Shown here in pieces: positions 33,126-44,630 of a stretch of 46,140 nt of DNA. A program made the position numbers and the translations under genes. Below the pieces are notes generated by a model that saw nothing but the letters and a program-made list of their open reading frames with translations, was not told the origin of the DNA and did not search any database. This DNA comes from Gnetum montanum. Lineage: Eukaryota > Streptophyta > Gnetopsida > Gnetales > Gnetaceae. The DNA is taken from positions 98,912 through 145,051 of the forward strand of contig MNCI01015499.1 of the NCBI GenBank assembly GCA_015680685.1. The letters run 5' to 3'. How positions within the stretch are numbered: position 1 is the first letter of the stretch; each line of letters opens with the position of its first letter.

Positions 33126-33775
33126 AGGAAACTAATTTTGTTTCGCCCTGAAAGGGAGAGAGCGATCTCATCTGTCAATGCCATGGCGTAGTGGAGAGAC
33201 CAGGGCCACGGCCTGTTCTGGTTCTACGTTGTCGGAATACAGAAAGAAATTGCTGTGCGTTTTCCTTTCCTGCTGAGGCAACTGTCGCTGCTGCTCCTTG
33301 TTTCTGCCATTTTTGCTGCTGTTGCTGAGAGAGTTTTGGTTTGGCGGAGTATTTTCGAAGATCTCGGGAGGCGCTGCGCTGAGTTCGAAATCAGCGCCGA
33401 GAAGGCCGGAAATCTGAGGGCAAATTCCGTGGATTCTGGAGGTTTAGGGATTCTGGGGCACAATAAAGCACCGTCGAGCACGATCCTTGCACAATTTTTG
33501 TGGTTTTCGTCTGGCGGCGGTTTTGCGTAGGGTTTCAGTGCGCCTTGGGATCGCCTTCAACTTTTCGCGCTTCTTCTGGATCGGCGTTTCGAGGTAGCAA
33601 TGAGTGTTTGTTTTGCCTCTTTGTTCTTTGTGATGTTCGGTGAATTTTTTTTGTTTCCGCTTTTTGTTTGCGTTGGGATTTTTGTTGTTGAGATAATTGG
33701 CGAGGGTTTGTGTTGTTGTTGGCGGCAGCAACGTCAATGGTGGCGGTGTAGAGCAACGGCTGCGGCGGCAAAGTT
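33126..33775 (+). other. Probable 5' leader of the CW gene, with an upstream ORF
   Basis: The base composition becomes GC-richer here, and the next strong start is at 33776. A 91-codon open frame starts at 33255 and ends at 33530, before the main start. Its product would have a hydrophobic N-terminus (LLLLVSAIFAAVA). It may be a translated upstream ORF, or may be partly spliced out. No similarity to a known protein is recognised. Confidence 0.45.
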
Positions 33776-36700
33776 ATGATGATGATGATGACGGACAATG
33801 AGCTTGAAGAAGGCGAGGCCTACGCCGGCAACTATGACCCGGACGTTGCCCTCTCCTACATCGTGAGACTTGACTACCGGCTCTCCCGTTTATTGTGCTT
33901 GTTCTGTGTTTTCGCTGGTTTCATGTTCTTGCAGTTTCCTCCCTCCGAAATGGCCAAGGGTTTGGAATGGAACTGGGTTAGTTTGTTGGTGTTGCATGGC
34001 GTTTCGAATTTTAGGTCACGTATCAAAATTTTGACATAATAAAACTAACGATTGACAGCATTGAATGCGACGATTAACCTTTTCCTTCTACAAAGGGGTC
34101 TGTACCCCAAAATAGCCCTACTTCAACGTGGAACAGTGCCTTATAGTGTAGGGCAGTAAGGCTTCGTAACAAAATTTTCTTAAATAGGTATCTGTTACTA
34201 TCAAATTTAAATTTGAAATTGGGATTAATTTTAAATCAGTCCAGGTGACTTTGCGGTAACGTATGCCATTATTCACTAAATATCGTTATCGATGTCTTTA
34301 CTAACTATAACTCTGTCATTTCTATTCTGAATTCACACTAATATGGTTCTGGTTAGCCGCAGCAAATATCAAAATGTTGTTATTTGTTCTTTGCATCAAG
34401 ATATATAGAGAAATTATGATTCAGCATGGAAAGCAAACCTTTGCAATTAAAATCCTTGAAATCAAAATGTAGGTCCATTGAAACAGGCTTTTCATTATAC
34501 CAAGTTGTAAAGAAGTTTTTTCAATATTATTGCAAAGAGGGACAAATTTCAGCTTTGCAACAAAACTTGCAACCTTCAGTCCCGAGGAAATGTTGGAGTG
34601 AAATTAGATATTACCTAGCTTTCTTTTCCATTGCAAAGCTTCATTAATGGGCTAAGGGCTTGTGAGGATTTTGGGTGAGCTCAAAGTTTTATTCAGGTTT
34701 TGCATCTCAGCTTTGAAATGTTAAGGTTCAATTCTTTACGAAACTTTTAACAGTTTTTGAGTTAGTTGATGTGCAACATCTGCATGGGTTATCATGGAAG
34801 GCTTGTCGAATGTTTATCACCTCTAGAGAGTCCTCGTTTCTCTGCTATCTAGCATAACAACCATTTGAATTTTAGGCCCTGAATCTGTGGTTTGTTGCAG
34901 AACAACTACTTTATTTTTATCACCTCGACAATCAAAACATTCGACAGAAATCATGTGGGTTGAACATCTGTAACAGTACTGTGTATTTAGTATGAATTTA
35001 TGTAAAACATGGTGTTCAGTATTGGTGAATTGCAACAAGCCCAATTACCACTCGACAAATTTTTTTGTAAATGGGAAATTGAAATTAATCAGCTAATGAT
35101 TTGCCTATGTGACAAAATATTTATTTTAATCTATTGTATGGCTTGTTTCACAGGATACCAAACTGCACAATTGTTTGGGACATTTTTACAAGGACTTTGA
35201 AGGCGAAGTGTCAGCAGAAAACTTGGGTGAGTTGAAAGGGCTGAAAATGCATTTTAGAAATACACCTAGTTGCATCTTGAAGGTGAACGCTTGTCATTTA
35301 TTATTTGAGATTTGCTTCTTGCTGGATGTTTCAAGTTTTTGGTGCAGTTTTCCTCTGTTCAATGCTGTTTTCTTGGAATTATAAAAGTAAGAAATTATTG
35401 CATTAAATGACAAATGTTTTATGCTGGCATTCGTAGGGGCAAAATTTGGAGGTTATGGTTCCTTTTTGCCAACCCATCAACGATCACCATCACGCTTACT
35501 TCAACCAAGGGCCCAAGCCCCGCATACAAGCAATAATGCTTCACGAACTCCTAATGAGTTATTGGGCGAGGTAATATCTTGTTTGTGAATGGTATATCGA
35601 GTATTTGCCACGTTTTGTTCCTTCCAAGGCATTTTATTTTTATGCAAAATGGATCTGTTAACACCTTCATGTTTACAGAAGTTGCGGACTGGTGTTCAAG
35701 GATCAGATTCAAAAGCGTTTTCTTTATCAGTTGGATCAAATGCTACTGCACCAGCAGGAAACCATTCAAAAGTTTCTGCTGGAATCTTGCCAAATGTTCC
35801 TGCACCTTTGGTTGCTAATACATCCAATAGAGGAGATACTAGTGGCAATTCTGCCAAGGGTAATAGAGACGTTTCCCCTTTAAAGAGGAATTCTTTTCCT
35901 AAGAATACCACTAGTGATCAACTCAAGGTCAAATTGAAGATTAAGCCACCATCAGAGCCACTACAATGCAATAAGAATTCTGCATTATATAGTGAGCTTG
36001 GACTCAAGGCTTCACCCTCACCTTCTCCTGAGTTTAGTCCTAATGGCAGTCAAAGTTGCTTTCCTGAAAATGAATCTACACCCGCTCCATCTCCGATGAC
36101 TATAATACAGGTACATATGATATTCCTGTCTTTGTCTTGGCATACCTTTGCACAAGATTTAAAATTCCTTTTCCTTACTATGTGTTGTTGCTTTGAATTC
36201 TTGTTCTACATCAGCACATGTCATCACACGAAATTCCTGGAGCCTCATTGTTAACTCCACTCCATGAGTGTTTCTTGAATTTTCCGGAGCGATATGAGAA
36301 AATCATGGTAAAACAAAAGAAGAAAGCAAAGACAGATAATCTTCAGTTTACTGCATCAGTTAAGAATGAGTTTGAGACACTTAAAGAATCCCAAAGCCAA
36401 AATGAAAAACTTGGTTTGCCTAACCAAACCAAAAGGAACCATCTTGAAGGGAGAAGGGAATCTGGTCTTGTGTCAGTTAAGAATATGCCAAATAGCTTGA
36501 AAATTTCAGGGGTGTCTTCTGATGTGGTTGGAGAAGCTGTAAAGTCATCATCCAAGGAGAAGATCGCAATGAATGATTACTCAAATGATGACACTTTTGA
36601 AACAAACAGGAACACTGTAATGAAAAACCCAAGGAAATTTAAAATTAGTAATCAAGGACAAGAAATGAAAGATGGAAACAGCGATAAGATTCCAAAATCT

Positions 36701-39700
36701 GAGCCCAGAATGACACCAGAAAACTCCAAGGATTTAAAATTCAATGATCCATCAAAAGAATTGGTTAGCAGCAAAGAAAAGCCGGTTCAGAAAAATCTAA
36801 ACATGGACAGCTCTAGAGATAGAACAGCAGCTTCTGAAGGAATTCCAGTTCCCACAAAGCAAAATGGAAGGGATGTAGGCAATAAAAAGCACAGGGACAC
36901 CCAGCCTAAATTTTCATCATCAAAAGATAAACCTAAAAATTTAGTAAGTGAGTCCTGCAAAGATTCAAGGAGTGATAAGTATTTAAAAGATGCATTAGTT
37001 GGTGAAGCCGTTTTTGATTCTTTAAAAGGTCAGAAAGAACCCAGAAATGTATCCAGAGAAAGGGATTACGTTAAAGGAGGACATGAGCTTAATGGGGGTA
37101 AGAAAGACCTTTTTGATGCATGTCAGAAGGACTTTAGAAGAGATATTAAATATGTAACTGAGAAATCATCTTCTCGAGTTTTAGAAAATGATCGTGACAG
37201 GAAACAGAGCCTTTCAAAATCTTCTTCTTTTAAGAAAATGGATCGTTCTTCAACAGAGGCAAATGTTCTTGCTCCTACCACTCATCCTGTAAGTGGTGGC
37301 ATGAGCAGCATTGAAGGAACAGTTGCACCTCATGGTCATATTCTTATAAATGAAAATTGGGTGCAATGTGATAATTGTAATACCTGGCGCCTGCTTCCTT
37401 ATGGCCGAGAGGCTCCAAATTCGTCATCAAAGTGGCTTTGTTCAATGCTTGATTGGCTGTAAGATATTGTCTTTATGCATGCCATTCTCTAGTTTATCTT
37501 ATGTTATTAACTGTTTATCAGTGCCATTGATCTCTTAGTTACATACTGATCTTTTATATAACAGGCCTAACATGAACAGCTGCAAGTTCACTGAAGAACA
37601 GACCACTAATGCTTTGTATGCTAAATATGCTTCCGAGTTTTCAATACAAGGTCAACTGGAAGGAACTAACAAAGACTACTTGCAATCTTCAACATTTTTG
37701 TCTTCAAATGCGGGTTTAAGCAATGCTAAGAAGGTAGATAGCCACCATGTTCTGACAAATGGTTTTGGCCCTACAAATTACCCAAGCACACTGAAAAAAG
37801 ACAAACAAAATTCTGTGAAGAGCAAGAGTCTGAATGATGTGGTTCAACAACCTTCAGAAAAATTCCAGGGTATGTTTCAGTTAAACACAAACATAAATAA
37901 GCGTTATATAAATAAAATTGCTGCTAGAAATGTTATGTTTTCTAATGTTATAATTAATATTTTAATGTGTGATACGATTATTGGGGTGGGAAGATTCTTT
38001 TGCAAGCTTAGATTAACTTCTGTAGTCTTTCCTTTGCAGCATGGGATGCTGGTCACGGAAATATGCCTACCACAAAAACAAAACGGAAAAATGACAATGA
38101 AACAGATGCCCAAAAGTCTGTCAAGAAGATGAAATCTGATGAGTTAGCATGCAATGTTGGCAGAAATGACTCTGTAACAGTGAAACCAGCTGTGAGCAAG
38201 GTAAAGAGATATATTGAGAATTCATCCCCGGCAAATGGCATAAAAAATATGCCAAAGGGAACTAAGGAGTATACGTCAATGGATACAGATAGTAGGGGGA
38301 CTTACAGTAGCTTCGACACTGAAAGAATAAGTAAAAAGGATAGCTCTGGCAAAAAAAGAAAGTTAAAAGATTCAAAAGAAAGCCAGTCAGTCCAGGATTT
38401 AGATAAAGGCTATAATAAAGAGTGTTGGCTACCTCTTAAAGAAGATGAAACTGGAAATGAATATCGTAATGCAAAGCTACCAAAAATTTCTAAGTCTGAG
38501 GGGAAGGAATCCAGTACAAGTAAAGCCAGTGGAAAACTTGAGAGGAGAGAACATGGTGCTTCTTTAGTGAATCCCTCTTCAAGAATCAGTTTGAATTGCG
38601 GAGCAGAAGACCGAAGTCATGGTGTCACTGCAAAGAGTAGAGGTTCTAATGTTGCCCGAATCATTACTAGGGAACTAGCAGCTGCTGCTTCAAGCTCTTC
38701 CAAAATGTCATGCTCTTTTAAAACTGCAGCTAACATTCATGAGCAAAGAGGTTCTCCCATCGAATCAGTGTCTTCCTCCCCGTTAAGGTATTATAAAGCA
38801 GAAAAACAATCTCCAGGAAGACAAAATTGTTTTGGACCTGAGGATGCAATGGATGGTATGTTCAATAATTTGGCTTCTCCAAGGAGAGGATCAGACGGTG
38901 GAGATGATACACAGAGTGACCATTCTGTTCCACCTAGAAGAGTAGGCAAGTTCATTATACAAAGTGGTTTGTGTGAAAGTGCCAAAGGAAACAATGCTTC
39001 TCTTCCAAACATGGCTATTGCTGATGAAAGCCAGGCGAAAGTTGTCAAGGGACTTGCAGACGCAAACATCAAACTTGTAAAGAGTAGAAGGAAAGCGGAA
39101 AACGCTAGTGTTGATACTGGCAAGAAGAGTTTATCAATGAATGGTTTAAATGCGTCAAATGAGCCGTATAAATACTCCGTTGACAAAAATGAGAGAGCTC
39201 CTACCCAAGGGGAACAGAAAGGTAATGGCAGCCATAATCCTCTAGGTAAGGTTACCAGGGAAACAGGAGTTGCGGACCAGGAGAGAGAGAGGAAAAGTAC
39301 TTCATTGCAGGAAGGAAGAAAAGGAAAGACACAGGATTCGTTCTGTGATAGCCATGAGGGATTCTTGACAGATTGTAAAGATTCGGGTAACAGGTGGCAT
39401 GAAGGTCCGTTTGAAGATGAGAAGCATGCTAATAAGTCTGATAAAGACAGAAATGCCATGTTGGATCGGAATATGGAAAATGAGACAATACCAACAAAGG
39501 TATTGGATGGAGGGAAAGGGAATAAATCCAAATTTCATTCAGAAATAAATATAGACAATCAAATATCTGATTCACAAAACAAATTAACCAAGGATCCTTC
39601 AATAAGACATAGCAAATCAAGTGGAGGGCAGTTGAAAGATGGAAAGTCTACTTCACAGCATAACCTTAAACAAGTCACTTTGCATGTTAAGGAAAAGACG

Positions 39701-41893
39701 TCGGCCCAAGCATTAGGTTCTGACTGTGCATCACTTGCAACTGCTTTGAATAAAGGAAAATCACAAGCTGTTCTTGAAGGCAGAACTGATTCAAAGGCTA
39801 ATAACGTTGGACCTGTGGCTTCAGCTAAGAAGGGCAGTAGGGATGTTACAGCAGTTGAAGCATGCTCTGCTGAATTACAGGCTGCCAAAAGTAATCCTCA
39901 TGCAAGTTCCATGAAGGGTGTAGTTAAGGGAGCTCCAAAGAAGGATTTGGAGGTTGCAGCAGCAAGTCCTGCAAGAAGAGAACATGGACAGACTTCCGGG
40001 ACTGCAGTTTTCAATGAAGCCAAGGCTCTTAAACATAGTGCCGACAGGCAGAAGGTGGGTGCTTGTGGCACAGAAATTGAAATGGGAATATGTAGTAACT
40101 TTAGTTGTATATTTAGTTACTGATAAGCATGTGCGTTAACAATCAAATTGTAATCAGATCTTAATATTATTTGAATATGCAGAGTATTGGAAGTGATGAA
40201 TTTGAAACAACTATGCTCTACTTAGAAGCAGCTCTAAATTTTCTACATGCTGCTTCCCTATTTGAATCTAGCAGTTCGGATAATTTGAAGCATGGAGATA
40301 CCACACATTCAATGAAGGTTTACTCGGACACAGCACAACTTTGCAAGTATGTTGTCTCAACCTATCCATGTTGTTAGCGTGAAAATCTTGTATTTTTGGA
40401 TTTCCCAAAATTTTGTTTTAATAAAACACATTATGTTTATTAGTTAAAAAATTATCTTGTTTAGTTATCAATGATGGTAGTTGTGGAGTGGCACACATTT
40501 TTTTTGATAAGGCTTCTCAACTGGTATACCAGGTTCTGTGCTTCCCAGTTTGAGAGACTAAAAGAGAATGCAGCAGCTGCATTAGCATACAAGTGCATGG
40601 GTGTGGCTCACATGCGGGTTGTATTTTCGAAAACGTCTGGCTTGAGTAGAGACTTTCTTGAATTGCAAGCATCATTTCACAGTGCTCCAATTGGTAATAC
40701 ATTTCATTCTTGCAATTTCAGTTTCTTTCTTTCAACCCGCATTTAGGCTCATCATAGTTACATGGTGATATATTGAAAATGTTGCTGCATATCATACATG
40801 AAATTTTTTTAACTTCTGAATTTCATTTTTGCTTTTAGATTTTATTGAAGGAAATACCCAAACAGACTGGTGTTTTTGCTTGAATTGCATTAACGATGAA
40901 ACATCTTTTTGATTATCTTTACAATTTTATGGGATTGTTTATCTCATATGTTTTCATGTTCCATATCCTGCTCGTTTAGTCGTCGTTAGCATTACTCGAG
41001 TTAAACTTTCTTTCTACCTGATAATTCATATTATGTGCTCTCCGCACCACCTATTTTTTTTGGTAGCAAGAAGGTGAAGTATGGTTTGTTAGGCTTAGAA
41101 AGAATGTTTTGGTAGAGCACATAGTATGATGTAACATCCTATTTCTAAGCCTAACCTTTTTTAATTATCTCTATTTACATTACTATGTTGTAACTTAATA
41201 GGATGTACAAATTAAAGGAAATAGACGGCTGATTATAATAACCAAGCTCAAATCATCCACTTTCCCTTCATCCTTCATTATGGTTATCTCTATTTACATT
41301 ACTAGGATGTAACAAAATGCCATGATGTGCTTGCAGGTGAGTCTCCTTCATCTTCAGCGTCAGATGTTGACAACTTAAATAATCATGCTTTGGTGGATAA
41401 AAGTTCTGTCAATCCATCTAAATTGGAAGAAACATCCCAAATTTCGAGCAATTTTACTATTCCTGCTCGACAATTGCCTCATTTCCGTCGTTTATTACAA
41501 TATGTGAGTTGCAAAAATCTTATTTAGTTTTCAGATTACACAACCATAAATACGTGTAAATATGACTATTGTTAACTCTAAGTTGATACATTGAATAACA
41601 TATTTTCCTTCACGCCGTTGGATCTTTGTTTTTAGTTTTTCATTTCAAATTATTGTGCGACTTTTTGAACTGTTCGGCGTGTTATTTAATTGCAGACAAA
41701 CGATGTGAGTGCAAGCATGGAGGCCTTCAAGAAGTCTGAGAATGCATATGGAATGGCTGTGAAGCAGTCACATGCTAACAACAGAGCGAAAGACATTCTC
41801 CTTGGTGTGAAAACAGTTATTGATTTCAGTTTTCAAGACATCGATGGGTTTTTACGTCTTGTACGAATCGCAATGGAAGCACTCACCCATTAA
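33776..41893 (+). CDS. CW-type zinc-finger protein (plant CWZF family), 11 exons, 1659 aa
   Basis: Coding exons: 33776-33862, 35154-35226, 35437-35570, 35679-36110, 36215-37458, 37565-37869, 38040-40054, 40183-40346, 40533-40693, 41337-41503, 41696-41893. All introns are GT-AG, every junction keeps the frame, and the sum is 4980 nt. The N-terminus has an acidic start (ELEEGEAYAG, DPDVALSYI) and the plant-specific block LGHFYKDFEGEVSAENLG plus AKFGGYGSFLPTHQRSP (about residues 30-70). The CW finger is at residues 624-675. Long Lys/Ser-rich disordered stretches carry nuclear-localisation-like clusters (VKQKKKAK near 274; KKRKLKDSK in exon 7). Conserved helical C-terminus: AALNFLHAASLFE, AAAALAYKCMGVAHMRVVF, TIPARQLPHFRRLLQY, AKDILLGVKTVIDFSFQDID. 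The family is nuclear; the CW finger is known to bind H3K4-methylated tails. The exact orthologue is not assigned. Confidence 0.92.
37358..37620 (+). other. CW zinc-finger domain (encoded across exons 5 and 6)
   Basis: Residues 624-675 of the protein. The visible pattern is W624-V-Q-C627-D-N-C630-N-T-W633-R, then K-W-L-C651, then W656-L-P-N-M-N-S-C663. The four Cys are the zinc ligands, and W624 and W633 correspond to conserved CW tryptophans, the first being part of the methyl-lysine pocket in known structures. The intron at 37459-37564 splits the Leu codon after W656. Confidence 0.9.
40694..41336 (+). other. Intron 9 with inverted and direct repeats
   Basis: It contains a perfect 14-bp inverted repeat, GTTAGGCTTAGAAA (41088-41101) and TTTCTAAGCCTAAC (41142-41155), with a 40-base loop. 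It also contains a direct repeat of TTATCTCTATTTACATTACT (near 41165 and 41284). This may be a degraded small inverted-repeat element. Splice signals at both ends are intact. Confidence 0.5.
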
Positions 41894-43257
41894 AATATTG
41901 CATATATGCCCAGGCAATGTGAATAAGGAGCCATTTTGATTGGGTTTTCAGGTGAGCGGGCCATAGGAATGTGAATTGATTGCTGTGGTCGATATTGCCA
42001 CCAAATTCTCATTTGTTTACCATAGAATGTGTTATTCATCTCTGTAAAATATGTAAAATGATTTGCCATTTGTATAAAGTATTTTTTCACGTGGTCTCTA
42101 AAAAGATACAAACCGTGGAATTTTTTTGATCTTATCAAGACACAACAGAAGGCTTGTGTACTTGTTAATATCCATGCTGTATCAGAGTGTCAAAAACTGT
42201 TTTTGGCGGACTAAATTTAGTCCACATCAATGCTCAAAAATTTTGAAGTGATCTAATACCCATTTGCGTCTTTTCCAATAAACTGGCAGTTTTTTTCGTC
42301 TCATTGCCATGACCATGTAATGATGTCCGTGTGCATTCTGCCGGATCTTGGAATTCATACTATAACAGTATTTAATTTCAGGATAATGTTTTGTAGAGAT
42401 TACTTTGTGTTTTCAAGGGGAAAAAGGAGAAATGGATCCCACGATATCAATTGTTGTAATCAGAGAATTATGCAAATCGGATATCGTAGAACGGCTAATT
42501 TTACAAATGATGTGTTTGATACTTATCTGATTTGGTTAGCGATCTGGTTTTTGCTGACTTTGCCGGGCTGGCGGGTAGGATGAAATCAGAGAGTTTGCTA
42601 ATTTTGCTGGATCAGGGATATGTTAGCCGTGTAGATGTGTTGCGTAAGATTTTGAAAGTGGTAATATTCCAAATCCAGGGCGGAACTTTGATGTCCAGTC
42701 TTCATTGTGTTTTGGAACTCGTGGATTCGAGCAATCACATCGATTGCTTTGACTGTTTTTAACGGCCTTCGTTAAACTACAGGTACTTACCTCATCAACA
42801 CGGTACCTACGCGTCTCAAGGTGATTGTAATGTTTGGGCTTTTGTTGTCAACTAAGGTAATTGGTAATTACGTACCAGTGTAAGAGGGCCTTAAGTCACG
42901 TATACAAATTTTTAAAGCTTCATGCATGACATAGCCTGAACTCTAAAGTTGATAATTAAAATCTCTAACTTTAAATTTTGAATTTACATTTTTTTGTTAT
43001 CTTAAATGGACGTCCTATTATTCTACTAGAATAGATGACGATGATGTTAAATAAAGGTTCGTCACTTGCAGGTTCCAGGTATTAAGTCTCATCGTTCAAG
43101 TCTTATATGTGCAAGCTGGGGTCTGGGTTTGAGCGAAAGCTTAATCCTAACCTGTTTTGAATGGTTGCTGAGAATGATCACTTTATCATCATTCCAAATG
43201 GGAAAAATGCCATGATTTTGGAATTTGCTAAAAATTAGGTATTTATTTTAGCAGAGA
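41894..43257 (+). other. 3' untranslated region and downstream flank of the CW gene
   Basis: The stop codon is at 41891-41893. Polyadenylation-like AATAAA occurs at 42277. From about 42400 onward there are short open frames (60-87 codons) on both strands without recognisable similarity, so I do not call genes. A run near 43060-43130 (GGTTCGTCACTTGCAGGTTCCAG, then GTTCAAGTCTTATATGTGCA) is weakly SINE-like. Confidence 0.5.
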
Positions 43258-44618
43258 TGTCAACCTACATTGGTGGACATTGGTGGGGGTGTAACAACGT
43301 TGCCCTGACATTGCTTGGCACCCCAAGGAATTCACGAAGATCCAATGAACTTGGGGCGGAAGACCTAGGGAATATGCCTCAAACAAGCAAGCATCTTATG
43401 AGTGAGTGCAAGCAGAAGCACAGCTTCTTAACGTACATGACCACACACCTCATGGAGGGTAACCAACTCCAAAACAAGGATCAAGCAAACAAGCACACAC
43501 ACAACCTTGTAGACAACATCGATGAGAGGGGAGACGATGCACCTACAAACGAAGGTGCCTCACCCCCAGATCCCTCACGATCTGGTACAAAGTGTGGCCT
43601 GGCACTGCACCAAAACTATCCAGTCTTTGGTTGCCTACATATCTACGACCACCGTAGAATCAGGGCCATGTAGTTCTCCGCGGAGAAGAGGGGAATGAAG
43701 AGGACTTAGAAGAGAGTTGCAACAGGAGGGTGTCCTGTTGCTAGCTTGGTACCACCAAGTCGGGGTGGGTTTTCTAACACTTGAGAGTCACCCGAGGGCG
43801 CCTCAAAGTGTTCCATAGCCCCTAAACCATGGGGAGAGCCCAAGAGAACCACCACTCTAGGACATCTCTCACAATCCTCCCCCACACAAAGAAGCGATGT
43901 CCTTGGAGCGGAGCCTAGGATATAGCTTCGAGTGTACACTTCTAAATGGGTTCGGAACTCCGTCAATTCTGGGGATCCGTCAACTTCTTAGGCGCCAAGC
44001 TTGAAGGAAGGTACCAACCTCAACACTTGATGCATCCTTCCATCCAATGCCTTGCATGAAATGCAAGGGCAATTGGAGGAAGCCCAAAGACTTCCCTTCT
44101 CTATACGAGCGGGAGAGTCCAACCCAAAGGGCCAACGTCTCTAAGGCATCCCCTAGATCTGTCCCTTCTAAGGGTCTAGAGCTATATCTTCTTGCGTAAG
44201 CCCACACTTATGCAAGAAGACAGCTCCTCTTTCACAAGTCCCATTGAGTTCCTCTGTGAATGGCATCTTAGCACCCATTGATTTTATTTTTTTATTTTTT
44301 ATTTATTTTATCTGAGGGCTCACCAGGGCCACTACCCATGGTGAGGGACTTGGGAACATCACACCGAGAGGGAGGACATGCTCTGAAGAGCCATGTCTTC
44401 GCAAGCAACTCATGCTTGCCAGAACTCCATGTTCTGCTACTCGGCATCGAGATCAGAACTCTGTGTTCTGCTACTTGCATCGAGACCCATGGGGTCTCAC
44501 CTGTGCAACCATCTAAGCACTGATTCCACATGCATCGGTACCATGCGCATTCTCTTTTTCTCGTCATGTTTGTTCAAGTTGGTATGAAGGGAGTCAAGCA
44601 TGTTCTCCCTTAAAAACA
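43258..44618 (+). mobile_element. Possible 5' LTR of a further LTR retrotransposon
   Basis: It begins TGTCAACC and would end AAAAACA directly before a primer-site-like motif. Composition changes sharply to GC-richer, CpG-containing sequence compared with the gene flank. There is no second LTR in the window to confirm it, and no TATA that I can assign. The open frame at 43257-43673 lies inside it and shows no known similarity. Confidence 0.35.
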
Positions 44619-44630
44619 AGGTATAAGAGC
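44619..44630 (+). promoter_or_regulatory. Primer-binding-site-like motif (initiator tRNA-Met type)
   Basis: AGGTATAAGAGC differs at two positions from TGGTATCAGAGC, the usual plant initiator tRNA-Met primer site. It lies right after a CA that could end an LTR. Confidence 0.35.

Noticed and set aside
35589-36254. 221-codon frame starting before exon 4
   Set aside because: The start lies in intron 3. Splice signals at 35678 and 36111 and phase continuity define the real exon as 35679-36110, and the tail runs into intron 4.
38791-39531. 246-codon minus-strand open frame
   Set aside because: It is an antisense shadow of exon 7 of the CW gene, where long Ser/Lys-rich coding leaves the opposite strand open.
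42320-42762. Two overlapping small frames (87 and 76 codons) downstream of the CW gene
   Set aside because: No known similarity, no splice context and hydrophobic low-information composition; most likely chance frames in the 3' flank.
43060-43135. Possible SINE with GTTCAAGTCTT as B box
   Set aside because: No convincing A box at tRNA-like distance and no tail; too weak to annotate as an element.
43257-43673. 138-codon plus-strand frame
   Set aside because: It lies inside the putative LTR, shows no recognised domain and is not supported by any coding neighbour.
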